Below, piece by piece: positions 38,739 through 50,340 of a stretch of 64,000 nt of DNA. The position numbers and the translations under genes were made by a program. The notes beneath the pieces were generated by a model. The model did no database searches and had not been told where the DNA came from. It saw only the letters and a list, made by a program, of their open reading frames with translations. This DNA comes from Notospermus geniculatus. Taxonomy: Eukaryota; Nemertea; Pilidiophora; Heteronemertea; Lineidae. The stretch covers positions 121,060 through 185,059 of the forward strand of contig NMRB01000723.1 in NCBI GenBank assembly GCA_002633025.1, read 5' to 3'. Position 1 is the first letter of the stretch. Each line of letters opens with the position of its first letter.

Positions 38739-38960
38739 TGTAAGGCGACTCAGAAATTGAAGGCCACACTGGTCCGTAGTTCAAGGTTACACGATCAAGG
38801 TCACACTCATTCGCAGTTCAAGGTCACACGTTCAAGGTGACACTGATCCGTAGTCACACTTTCAATGTCACACTGATCCTGAGTTCAAGGTTACACTTTC
38901 AAGGTCGAAATGATCCAAAGTTCAAGGTGACACAGAAGTTCAAGGTCGGGCAAGGTGAAC
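38739..38960 (+). repeat. TCAAGGTCACAC array
   Basis: About ten irregular units built from GTTCAAGGTCACAC with ACTGATCCGTA spacers. TCAAGGTCA is the NR5A/ERR response-element consensus. It could be a simple minisatellite or a receptor-binding cluster. Confidence 0.75.
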
Positions 38961-39518
38961 ACATGCCACCTCTGACTACATACACAAGACCAGCATTGCG
39001 CGGGCTACAACAACACATCTGCCATCTCTACAGCTTGGTCCATGTATTAAAACTCTTTTAGATGAGTGCGATGACGCAAAAAGTCTCCCCCGTTGTATGT
39101 GCGGCGCTTGACATGCCACTGCAAAAATACCAATACCATGTTCACAGATATATCAAGATATCAGCGGCATTTATGTCTAAATTGCTATCACAATTCTCGT
39201 GATGTGTACACTTAAGTATGATTGTGATCACTAACGACGGCCGAAAACAGACTCCCCATGGAAAGGTACTATTTTTCTCGCGTAATGACGTGACATACAG
39301 CATAAAGCGGCGCACTCCGTCATTTACATTCCGGCGATTACAACGCCCCTGGGCGAGATAGAACTCGTCCAAATGTGTCCATCTGGCGCTTAAGTCAGAG
39401 CTGACGATGTTCTTCCGTGACCAGGCATGCCGTGTCGAATGGCAATTTTTCGTCCTCGCCAGAAAGTTTCTTACCAGAAAAAGGCAATATAAAGAAGGAA
39501 CTGCATGTTGTGGGCCGC

Positions 39519-40783
39519 GTGTTTTTGTTTCCAGAGATTGTACAGATCAGCTCTGGTTGTCCCTCGACAGCCATTTTTTGTTTTGGAATCTCAAAGTCGT
39601 ACCATCAGCCGGGACTCTGTCCCCTCAAGGACGTCGATTGGTTGCTCTCATTCGACAAAAGAGCAACCATCCGTTTTCAACCAATCAACGCGCTTGTTTG
39701 ATGTTTTTTGGCCAATCACGTGGTAATGGACGACAGGCGCTACCTATCTCAGTACATTTTGTATATAGTACAACCGATGGGGTGGGATCCATTGCGTCCC
39801 TTATTTAATGACCCCAGGTGATTGATCGCTGACCCTGAAAAAGACGGAATAAGGGCGAAACGAGACAGCGGGCTAATGGCGTGATAGCTGTTGTATGATG
39901 TTGGCGACTCGAGCGAGGAGCGCAGGTGAAACAATTGATCTGACGATACAGACTGATGCAGTATGCTTTGAGATGATAGACGCAAGCTGGGATGGGTCCA
40001 GATTATCTGCTACAGATTTAGGGCTGCTTTCTTGTGCGTGTTGACTGTAGAAAGGCCACTTCCTTGCCCGAAAACACGGGAATGGATGAGGGTTGTTGTG
40101 CATTTGTAGGCTGTGCGAGGTCCTGGACTTGTGAGAGGAAAAACCATTACGAACTGCGGACCTGCCAGCAATGGGGATGTCCCCAATTGAAGCCTGCCAA
40201 ATGGCACCAAATGTCATTCGCAGCCAATATAGTTTGAACGCAATGTACTCATTTGGATAGGATAAAAACTAATGTCCGCAGTTAGTTGGTTCGTGACGGC
40301 CATGACAGTTCTATTCTGACTAACTGGGGACACACAGCCATACACGTGCATGAACAGAAACTTGGACTTCATGCGCGTCCCCATTTGTATATAGAAAGAT
40401 GTCCGCATTCGACATAAGATACACGTATGGGTGTCTCATTGCCAGCTGGCTAGAACGCAAACGTGGACTTATGCATGTCCCAATTTGTGTCGTATAGAAA
40501 GGGATGTCCCCACTGTGTCCTTATCAGCTGGCTAGGACAATGATCTCTGCACTGGATATAAACACAACTCATTTCAACACTGAATACACCAATCTAAATC
40601 GGGATTAGAGATTCAATCACTGGAACCAGGCGGAGATTAGACCGAGGCCGCCTAATGACATGTCGTCTGCTTGGCACATCCACCAAACATATAGTCTGTA
40701 TCATCCGACGGATTACCCCATCGATTGGCACTCATAACGTCATCATTTTGTCTGTCAGGAAGATGGGGAAAATACCAAACGCA
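39519..40783. repeat. 1.26-kb tandem duplication, copy 1
   Basis: Begins GTGTTTTTGTTTCCAGAGAT and ends ATGGGGAAAATACCAAACGC. Near-identical to 40784-42033. Contains a hairpin GGTTGCTCT / AGAGCAACC (near 39640-39670), CCAATCAACG and CCAATCACGTG boxes, and a GATATAAACAC stretch near 40555. No protein is supported. Confidence 0.9.
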
Positions 40784-42033
40784 GTGTTTTTGTTTCCAGA
40801 GATTGTACAGATCAGCTCTGGTTGTCCCTCGACAGCCATTTTTTGTTTTGGAATCTCAAAGTCGTACCATCAGCCAGGACTCTGTCCCCTCAAGGACGTT
40901 GACTGGTGGCTCTCATTCAACAAAAGAGCAACCATCCGTTTTCAACCAATCAACGTGTTTGTTTGATGCGGTTTGGCCAACTCACGTGGTAATGGACGAC
41001 AGGCGCTACCTATCTCAGTACATTTTGTATACCGTATAGTACAACCGATGGGGTGGGATCCATTGCGTCCCTTATTTAATGACCCCAGGTGATTGATCGC
41101 TGACCCTGAAAAAGACGGAATAAGGGGGAAACGAGACAGCGGGCTAATGGCGTGATAGCTGTTGTATGATGTTGGCGACTCGAGCGAGGAGCGCAGGTGA
41201 AACAATTGATCTGACGATACAGACTGATACAGTATGCTTTGAGATGATAGACGCAGGATGGGATGGGTCCAGATTATCTGCTACAGATTTAGGGCTGCTT
41301 TCTTGTGCGTGTTGACTGTAGAAAGGCCACTTCTTTGCCTGAAAACACGGGAATGGATGAGGGTTGCTGTGCGTTTGTAGGCTGTGCGAGGTCCTGGACT
41401 TGTGAGAGGAAAAACCATTACGAACTGCGGACCTGCCAGCAATGGGGATGTCCCCAATTGAAGCATGCCAAATGGCACCAAATATCATTCGCAGCCAATA
41501 TAGTTTGAACGCAATGTATTCATTTGGATAGGATAAAAACTAATGTCCGCAGTTAGTTGGTTCGTGACGGCCATGACAGTTCTATTCTGACTAACTGGGG
41601 ACACACAGCCATACACGTGCATGAACAGAAACTTGGACTTCATGCGCGTCCCCATTTGTATATAGAAAGATGTCCGCATTCGACATATGATACACGTATG
41701 GGTGTCTCATTGCCAGCTGGCTGGAAGGACTTATGCATGTCCCAATTTGTGTCGTATAGAAAGGGATGTCCCCACTCTGTCCTTATCAGCTGGCTCGGCA
41801 CTGGATATAAACACAACTCATTTCAACACTGAATACACCAATCTAAATCGGGATTAGAGATTCAATCACTGGAACCAGGCGGAGATTAGACCGAGGCCGC
41901 CTAATGACATGTCGTCTGCTTGGCACATCCACCAAACATATAGTCTGTATCATCCGAGGGATTACCCCATCGATTGGCACTCATAACGTCATCATTTTGT
42001 CTGTCAGGAAGATGGGGAAAAAATACCAAACGC
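40784..42033. repeat. 1.26-kb tandem duplication, copy 2
   Basis: Same content as copy 1, with small indels (one near 41717 removes about 10 bp). The junction at 40784 is clean and head-to-tail. Confidence 0.9.
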
Positions 42034-43540
42034 TGTAAGCCTGAGTGCATTCAAATATCAACCAATCACAAGTGCGGATGGCCGTTTTCCCCGGCGCACT
42101 GCCCATAAGGCGATTTCGACCAATCGAATGGCAGGGGTACAGCTTTCGTCGTCGAGACCAAGATGACATGAACTGCCATTTCGTGTTCGGGTGGACACAG
42201 CCTTCTTTTAAACCCTTTACGCTGGAGACGCTAATGAAAGCAATGACGTCGTCACGGCGTCGTTGGACTTATTACTCAGTACAACACAAACAACAAGAGA
42301 CATGTATAAAATATGGAATCAGAGGCGGAACGAACACGTATGTTGATTATTGTCTTATCCACGAACCAACAACACATTCATCTTCTTAGCAGTATTTATG
42401 GGCTAAGTTTACGAGAGATTTCATTAACTCGAACCCCCAGGAATGCATTCAATTAGCAAAACAAAAACATGTTGATTAGCAGACAGAGAGGGGGGGGGGT
42501 ATAAATAGCATCTCAATATTGGCGATGACGTCAGACATCGATCATGGTGGCCTTTTGACGTGACTCCAGGGACATCACGGCGTAACTGGATTTACTCCAG
42601 AACCGAGTAGATTATGGCGCACCTCTGGCTCGATTTTGCATTTCAAATTTGGCTTTTCGGTCTGGGTTAGGCCGCCAGCGGGGATTTATCACCGGTCATC
42701 ACAAACTTAATTATTCCACGGTGAATATCGTCGGGAGTTGTCATTGTTAGTGTTGTAAGCGACGATGTGGTGTTGCCAAGTCACCGTTGCTGCGTCAATT
42801 TCGCTGTGAGCTTGTTTTCTCGGTGGCTGCGTGCCTGATGAAATACTAAGCAAGCCTCTGAATGCATTACAGCCACCCGAGGGACTGATTGATGTCAAAG
42901 GACTAAAGCCGGCATTCCTTCGACATTCTCATCGAAGTAATTTGATATGGTGATTTATTAGGCGTCAATAGGAGCGACTGGTGCAAGGATCGGCAAAAGG
43001 CCGCGCGTGATCAATCGCTAGTCACCGCATCTAGTGTCATAAGCGACTCGGCTTTTTCAAGATGGCGTCGGTAACTGGTTCTCCCCTGACGATCTCATGT
43101 TGCGGGTAATTGGATATGGTCGAATATTAGCTGTAAATGGGAATATGGCGGGGGAATACGCCCGTGGAATTGGCCCTTTGTGGATCGTAACTGGCGTGGT
43201 AGACGTTATAATTTGCGTCCACTCTCGGCAACTGGTGACCCGAAACAAATCCTGGTGATGTGCAGATCTAGGTCAGTGTTGACGTCTGACTTTTGTTTCC
43301 CGAGAAATCATAGATGGCGCTGCTAGCGCTGAAAACAAATGACGTCAGCTTTCCTCGCAGACGTTTCAGAACATTTGATCACATCATTTACAGCTCTTAT
43401 GGTGTGATAGGATCACACATTGTAGCTTTTCGACAAGACAGGAATGTCACTTTTATTGAACTGTCAATAAATATTCTGTCTCCGCCTCGAATTAATTTGG
43501 CAGCTTCTCGTAACGACTGACGGTAGTAAAATAATGTCGT
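42034..43540. other. No gene; one TATA/CRE cluster
   Basis: 42490-42535 has a G-run, a canonical TATAAATA (42501) and TGACGTCA (about 42525), which looks like a core promoter facing right, but no reading frame follows. The rest shows nothing recognisable. Confidence 0.35.
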
Positions 43541-44076
43541 CCCTGATGAGCCCCCCCCGCCACACTGAGAACTATCACACTGAGATAGTTCTCAGTACGT
43601 TCTTGAAAATATTGCCGAACGGGCTCAAACTGTGTGCCAACGGTGTTGACGTAGTGGTAACTACAGTCTTTTTACGGACTTAATACCCCCATCACACTGA
43701 GCTAGTTCTCAGTACGTTCTTGAAAATTTTGCCGAACGGTCTCAAACTGTGTGCGAACGGTGTGGACGTAGTGGCAACGTTTTACAGACTTTTTACGAAC
43801 TTCGTGGACGGGAAGGGTGCTCCAGAACATCGAAGCATTATTTGGCCAAGGTTACACGTTCTACCCCGTTTTACGATTTTTTTAGGACGGGTCAGGACGT
43901 TTTGAGAACTACTTCAGTGTGATGGGGGTATAATGGACGGGCTTGGACGGGAAGGGTGCTCCAGAATTCCGAGGCATTATTTGGCCAACGTTACACGTTC
44001 TAGCCCGTTTTACGATGTTTTTGGGATGGGGCAGGACGTTTTGAGAACTACCGGTACTTCAGTGTGACAGTACATT
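43541..44076. mobile_element. Nested TIR element, CACACTGA ends
   Basis: Left CACACTGAGATAGTTCTCAG at 43562 and again at about 43693; right, inverted, TCACACTGAAGTAGTTCTCA at about 43921 and 44068. The interior has direct repeats (CAAACTGTGTGCGAACGGTG; GGACGGGAAGGGTGCTCCAG) at 130-150 bp offsets. Apparently a TIR element that has been duplicated within itself. Confidence 0.7.
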
Positions 44077-44759
44077 CATAGCGTCGGCCCTGACGGAAAA
44101 ATGAAATACAAAATACAAATACAGTACATTTCCAACAAATGATAAATCTCATTTGTTTTAATACGCTGTTTTTATGCTGGGCTGCGGAGTGTGGTAGGCC
44201 TATCAGAGCTAGTTCATAGCTGTTGGAGGAACGCACGCACGTCACTCACTCAAGTAGCCTACATTTTCATGCATTTTGTCGAAATGTCACTGAGAATCTA
44301 GCCAGTCGGGGTGAGAGAAGGACATTCAACTTCGCGTTCAGCAAATACGACATGTACTAATAGTTTTGAACTGGCGATCTTTAGGAGCCGTCAGCTCTCA
44401 GAAGGACCCCTTAACGAAATTCATTCATTGGATATACGTTCTTGGCGAGCTTTAGTCAATTTTCGCAGACCAAATTTACATCGATCTTTGCTAATTCAAT
44501 CTGTCAGCTGAGCCGACTGTACATACTTGCCCCAACCCGATAGCTCTCGTAGAATCTCGGAGACTACGTTATAGATTTTCTGACGTTAGAAATAGGAGCC
44601 ATAATTAGGCGATTATGGGGTTATTCTGACCGGAATATTGGGTTTATTTCGCAAGAAACATGAATGCCAAATGGCAATTTGGGGTATATGCATTTTGTTC
44701 TAAATAGATTCCTCGCTGAAATACATATTACGAGTGGAAACAAAGCCTGAATCAGACTA
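44077..44759. other. No gene recognised
   Basis: Short open frames only. Confidence 0.4.
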
Positions 44760-44910
44760 AAGCGGCGAATCCACTGTCGCGATTTGGGCTTGAGACGGGG
44801 TTGCGGTGCCTTGCGATCGCCTTATATGGCAATCGGAAGTCCTTATATGGTAACCGCAAGGGAACGCAATCACGTCTCAAGCCAAAATCGCGACAGTGGA
44901 TCACCCGCTT
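44760..44910. repeat. Hairpin with 27-bp arms
   Basis: CCACTGTCGCGATTT then GGCTTGAGACG is mirrored by CGTCTCAAGCC then AAAATCGCGACAGTGG. The outer GCGG/CCGC also pairs, and the interior repeats CCTTATATGGNAA. Confidence 0.8.
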
Positions 44911-45053
44911 AACTCAACTTGAACGACGCGAGTTCATCACTGACTCGCTCTCTCGGTTGGCCCCGTGGAAAAAGTGAGCCAAAATCAAGAAACAGTTTAA
45001 AATTTCCCGCCAATAAGATTCGTAACAGTTTCAAGCTCGCCGTCATCGAAACT

Positions 45054-45398
45054 CAAGACCGTGTCGCACAGTGTCATCCGAACTCAAGACCATGTGGCAC
45101 AGTGTCATCCAAACTCAAGACCATGTCACACAGTGACATCCAAACTCAAGACCATGTGGCACAGTGACATCCAAACTCAAGACCATGTGGCACAGTGTCA
45201 TCCAAACTCAAGACCATCTCACACAGTGTCATCCAAACTCAAGACCATGTCACACAGTATCATCCAAACTCAACACCATGTCACACAGTGACATCCAAAC
45301 TCAAGACCATGTGGCACAGTGACATCCAAACTCAAGACCATGTGGCACAGTGCCATCCAAACTCAAGACCTTGTCCCAACGTTTTATCCAAAGCCAAT
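45054..45398. repeat. 31-bp minisatellite, about 10 copies
   Basis: Unit CATGTGGCACAGTGTCATCC plus AAACTCAAGAC, with GG/CA variants. No spacer-like unique sequence between units, so it is not CRISPR-like. Confidence 0.92.
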
Positions 45399-45399
45399 T

Positions 45400-46555
45400 G
45401 AAAACAGTGAATCAAGCGTCACAGGCTTAGCGTTATAGAAAACATTGGGCGAATGTGCAACAGGAGGAAACCGGAGTGCTCGGAGGAAATCTGCATTGGG
45501 AAAGACAGTCAGCCTCTTTGGCTCATGAAGAGTGAGTCCGATGGGGATCAAACCCAGAACGTAGGAGGTACGCGGATAGCTCTTGGAGTCGCGTCCTTCC
45601 CCGACGAGCGATGTGAAGGTAAACATATGACGATGGTCTATAGTTAGAAACGCACCTGGTGTACCCTCTCTTGATACGGACGACGCCCTGATGAGTAAGA
45701 CAGAGAGAGAGGATGGGGAAGTTTGGATTGATTTTTGATTGGTCAATGATAATGTCATGGAGAAATCCATTTGTGACATGAAACTGAGAACATGGATTGA
45801 ATCGGAGAAAACATATTACATTACATCGTATTGCGTATATACTGTAGATTCACCGCTCTGAGGTCGCTTCTGGACATTCAAGCCAGGCCCCACTTGGCCC
45901 AGATAATTATCAACATTGACCAATGGTGAGCTACTACAGAGCTTTTGTGCGCGCACACTTATCTCCTAGGAAAACCAAAGCATGTGATTGGTCGGGAGAT
46001 ACGAATTTGCCCACCAGACATAACTGCGCATGTGCAGTTTGCGAGAAATCCAAGATGGCGGGCGTCCGTCGAAATGATGAATAGAAACCATCCAAAGCAA
46101 GGCTCGTCAGGGCGAATAATCGAAACGTGTCTGTTTCTATGCGTGGGAAACATCGAAACAGATTTCAACTTTGACAATAAATTTTAAATACCAAACAGTC
46201 CCATATCAGTGGGGGCATATCGATAGAAACGAGATTGCCCTGGGGGGTCGGCAACAATGGCACTCTCCCAGCCGCCCCTGGAATATTCTTTTAATTATGC
46301 ATAATGATCCCAAGAATTACTAAAATGTGGCATTTAGGCCTCAACATTGATTGGGATGTAAAATATGCTATTGTTACTCACGGACAATAAAAATCAATGA
46401 TTATTAACGCTTACTTAGAGTATGATTGATCTACAATATCAAACGGATGGGACTCTTCCATTTCATTTTATATCATTTCTCTAATACGTGATGGGGAGCT
46501 TGAAACTGTTAGACGTTTCAGTGCATGGTTCATGACGTCATACGTCATTCCCTCT
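45400..46555. other. No gene recognised
   Basis: Open frames up to 131 codons on the minus strand (45384-45779) without recognisable domains or compelling splice signals. Confidence 0.4.
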
Positions 46556-46559
46556 CAAA

Positions 46560-46655
46560 ACAACAGGGATCCAATTCTGAGATTTTGGCTTGAAAGTGCC
46601 TGTAGAAGGCCCCGGTGTGGGGTCGAAAGTTAGCGAATATCGGAGACGACTTGTA
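46560..46655 (+). repeat. Family A copy
   Basis: Core GTAGAAGGCCCCGGTGTGGG then GTCGAAAG, and tail CGGAGACGACTTG as in the 22.87-kb copy. Confidence 0.6.
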
Positions 46656-46952
46656 TACATGTATTGTTTCACATTGTGTGTTTTTTGTGCTTAATATTTT
46701 GTCTACCTGTCTATCTCGAAACAACAGCGTGTTGTGTTTCAAATGAACTCATCGCAAACCAAAGAGAGGCGAAACAGGTGCCCGTAGGATCTCTTCCTTG
46801 CTCTCACTCCTTCAAATGGTGTAATGTGCCCCGTTTCTCAGTTTCCCCCGCATTGTATGAGGTACACTCTAAAACAAAACTGACAGTTGTCTCTGTGCCT
46901 CAAATTGAAAAGCCACGGGCCCGTATTCTGTAAGCCTCCTCAACTCTCGCTA

Positions 46953-47162
46953 AAGCCTGCCGCACACTGGAGCTATCTCCTGAGCAAAAAGTTATTCGAG
47001 ACCGTTTGCTCAGCAAATAGCTCGCGTGTGCGCGTAATTTCGGTGAGTTTTTTTTGCCTCGGGAGGCAGAAAGCTCGCGCGCGCGCGTATTTTTCGGTGA
47101 GTTGTCTGCTGAGCAAACGGTCTGGAATGACTTTTTGCTCAGCCCCAGTGTGCGGCAGGCTT
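46953..47162. repeat. Family E foldback, copy 3
   Basis: Same AAGCCTGCCGCACACTGGAG ends as at 31.08 and 33.21 kb. The inner stem is CTCGGGAGGC and a CGCGCGCG run. A GGGCCCGTATTCTGTAAGCC piece lies just to the left. Family-A copies flank it on both sides. Confidence 0.85.
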
Positions 47163-47204
47163 TAGGTCTTTAAGCTTTTGTGTTTTGCCCTGCAGACAGT
47201 GACT

Positions 47205-47315
47205 CAGTCTCAGTCTTTTCTAGAGTTTCAGATTGTAAAGTTCCAGCCTGAAGAAGACCCCGCTTGGGGTCGAAAATTTGCTAAACATTCTGGAAATTGA
47301 CTTTATATACTTTAT
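47205..47315 (+). repeat. Family A copy, best-preserved hammerhead-like core
   Basis: TTCCAG (47241) pairs with CTGGAA (47290). Between them are CTGAAGA, a 6-bp stem GACCCC/GGGGTC with a GCTT loop, GAAA, and a short AAT/ATT pairing before C-TGGAA. This resembles the CUGANGA...GAAA core of hammerhead ribozymes, with one extra A before the stem and two extra bases before CUGA. Activity is uncertain. Confidence 0.65.
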
Positions 47316-47796
47316 CATGGGAAACAGTAGAAAACGTTACACCAAGTAAAAACTCAGCATCGACTTCGGTGGTCTAATTCTAGTACACTGAGCGTATGGC
47401 GCCGTCAAACTGTCAGCCGGACCGTGGCTAAAAAAGGCAGTAATACAGCAAGCCGCCGCATCACCAGATGGAATATACAAGCCACGTTATCCTCTGTTAT
47501 TGATTGAGAGCTTCATTGATTGGCTCCAGCCTCTCCATCAGCAGCCAACACTCTTAACTGGCAATCAATTGTATTCATCACGGCCCCACGCGAGGTGTCA
47601 CATCCATCACCCCCGTCAGGAATGACAGTAAGGACCCTCCCCATCACTTACGTTCCTTACAGACCCTTTCTTCATCCAATTTCCGAGTTCTTCTCTCCAA
47701 TGCCCGCCATTTCGGCCACGGCGCGGCAACGATTTCTTGGCCTTTTCGCTTGGATTGCTATTCACTCTCCGCGCAGACCCGTTCTTCTCACTCTCC

Positions 47797-48212
47797 AAGC
47801 AGAGATCCCGATCTTCTCACTCTCCAAGCAGAGATCACGATCTTCTCACTCTCCAAGCAGAGATCCCGATCTTCTCACTCTCCAGGCAGAGATCCCGATC
47901 TTCTCACTCTCCAAGCAGAGATCCCGATCTTCTCACTCTCCAGGCAGAGATCACGATCTTCTCACTCTCCAAGCAGAGATCCCGATCTTCTCACTCTCCA
48001 AGAAGAGATCCCGATCTTCTCACTCTCCAAACAGAGATCCCGATCTTCTCACTCTCGAAGCAGAGATCCCGATCTTCTCACTCTGGAAAGCAGAGATCCC
48101 GATCTTCTCACTCTCCAAACAGAGATCCCGATCTTCTCACTCTCCAAGCAGAGATCCCGGTCTTCTCACTCTCCAGGCAGAGATCACGATCTTCTCACTC
48201 TCCAAGAATATT
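47797..48212. repeat. 29-bp minisatellite, about 14 copies
   Basis: Unit CAAGCAGAGATCCCGATCTT plus CTCACTCTC, with minor variants. As 29 is not divisible by three, each frame cycles through the unit and stays open, giving overlapping artefactual frames of 167-264 codons. Confidence 0.93.
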
Positions 48213-48454
48213 TCAAACGACTGGCCAGGCGATTGGCTGGCGTTATCACGTGATGACCTTGACCTAGTTCGGAAAGGCATTGCCTCTCTGAACATGAATG
48301 AACCGTTGCTATGAATATCAAAGTAAAACAAACATACAACAACAAAAAGATAAACAATATCAAGGTGTATTTATATCACGTGACACATTTGAATATGGCC
48401 TTGACCTAGCGGGCCCTGCCACACCTCCTCCGGCTCATCCCCATTAAACCTAGC

Positions 48455-48702
48455 GTCCACTAGGGCGCGGACAAGACGCCGAATGCAAATTTTGTGAATC
48501 CGCATTCATTCGGCAACCTCTCCGCATATTCTTGAAAGGTTCCTTTCACTGTCTTTATCATTCCTGAACAGTTCGCGGCATTTCTGCACGTTCGGGAAAG
48601 GGTAAAACGACCATTAGGACTTGATGCGGAAGCAATGCCGAAATGACACATTTGCTTCCGGAACCCTTCCTAATGTTGTCGGCGCTCTAGTGGACGCCAC
48701 CC
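48455..48702. repeat. Element with GCGTCCACTAG inverted ends
   Basis: AGCGTCCACTAGGGCGC at the left and the inverse of GGCGTCCACTAGAGCGC at the right. The interior includes a CGAATGCAAATTTTGTGAAT region without coding capacity. Confidence 0.6.
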
Positions 48703-49494
48703 ATAAGCAAATGAAGAAATCGGCAAAAAAGCCGTCATTCTCTCGTTCTCCGCTCCTTCAATTTACTGATGTGATGTGGAGTAGCAATATGGACGGATTA
48801 GCAGACGGTAATGGAGCTCTCATCTGTGCGGAGGTGACAAAAGACAGCGTTTCATGTTGCCATGACGACGGGAGTAGACGTTGTCAACAATGCAACAATA
48901 ACGCGGTGTAAGTCATGCACAGAGTTAAGTTCTAATGTTCACCTGTAGGAATTTATGACGAAGCCAACATGGCCAAAGGATCCACGGACCGTGTACCTTC
49001 TGAGACGTCCGACATTGGCTAATTTTACGAGGCGATTACAACTCAATTGTCGTTTCGTATAAAAGCATTCAACTGCGCATGCGCAATATACAAATGTAAT
49101 CGATATGAATGATGATGACAACACTTGAGTATGCATTGTCGCTTTATTACGCTTGCCTGCCAAGAATCTTTCAAGAGCTGACCACGCCCATCGTCAACTG
49201 TACAGTCACGTACTCTTCGATTCACTTACTGACCAAAGATCAACCTCTTTTACCTACAAAAGGATGCCACTCAAGGCTGCAGGACTCGCGTCTACTCGAT
49301 TACCTCGCGTTTTTCCCTAATTAGCGCTAACGCTAGCGTTAAATGTATAAAAGATCTCGAGTCAAACAGCCGTGAGCTCTCACTTGACTCATTATTGACT
49401 CTTTAGACAATATGCGGCGATATGTAGGAGGACACCGGAGCCACTGCATGGTGGAAAACTACGATGTCAAAGACAGTTCCCTCTTTAATTATCA
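48703..49494. other. No gene recognised
   Basis: A TGTATAAAAG stretch near 49346 is TATA-like, but no frame follows. Confidence 0.35.
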
Positions 49495-49745
49495 CATGAG
49501 TACCGGTGTGACGTTTTCTGATGTTGCTCATGTCTCAGTGTTTCCACACAATAGACAGCTGGAGAGGCCATGACTTTTCCATGGGGGAACCCAGAGAAAT
49601 CTGTCAGTCTCATTTCACAGCATTCCCTATGCAATGATGGGAAACCAGAGGAAGGGAACACTGGCACTTTACATGGTCCGAGCGGGAATCGAACCCGGGA
49701 CCTCAGAAGTGACAGGCGCTATGTTTCCACCGCACAAACTGACGG
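49495..49745 (-). mobile_element. tRNA-headed SINE (family D), best copy
   Basis: On the minus strand: A-box-like TTTGTGCGGTGGAAAC near 49735, perfect B-box GGTTCGATTCC near 49690, then body CATGTAAAGTGCCAGTGTTC, TTCTCTGGGTTCCCCCATGG and GACATGAGCAACATCAGAAA to ACCGGTA. Head plus body is about 250 bp. Body-only relatives occur near 28.7, 31.4, 33.5, 52.2 and 59.2 kb. Confidence 0.75.
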
Positions 49746-50340
49746 CTACCATTATCTCCCTCAAGATGACGTAGTCACAAGTATACAATTTCGCCACGCC
49801 TAGGAAACATCGTCAGCTTCCGAGAACAGGTGTGCATCGCGTATCTCGATTATCGGAATTTCAATTTTCTAAGAATATTGTTCTAATGAGTCGCGCGGAT
49901 CACTCGTCCATCACGCCTAACAATGACTCGATCAGGTGATCAGGCAACAATCGCCCACCTGACTTAATAAATCACCTCAGCAGGCTCCGTTATAGTTACC
50001 CCTTGTTATCAACGTGTTGATTGGTTGAGAACCATTGATTGTTCTTTTGTTGAATGAGAGCGACCAATCAACGCGTTTTCATCGGCTGCTTTTCGGCCTA
50101 TCACGTGATTACTGACGACAGGACTGGTGGTACCGATCTCAACATTTATCCTAGCGGCGAGATCTGGAACTAAACCTCTTTATTAGGCTCTCCAAGTTGT
50201 GATGACATACAGTCTTGTCTGGTGTACCATTGATTAATGAGATCACGGACGGGGCAATCCAAGTAACACCTGCCTCATGGAGGTTACTACTAATAGGAAA
50301 TATCTTCAGAACGTTCTTTGTATGGGCGTCATCATAGTTT
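49746..50340. other. No gene; relative of the 39.5-kb duplicates
   Basis: 50020-50130 (TGATTGGTTGAGAACCATTG, CCAATCAACGCG, CACGTG, GACGACAGG) resembles 39635-39760, suggesting a third diverged member. Confidence 0.45.

Noticed and set aside
45054-45398. Regular 31-bp repeats suggestive of CRISPR
   Set aside because: No unique spacers between units, and a eukaryotic context; ordinary minisatellite.
47520-48314. 264-codon open frame and two overlapping ones
   Set aside because: Produced by the 29-bp minisatellite, which is open in all frames; no domain outside the array.
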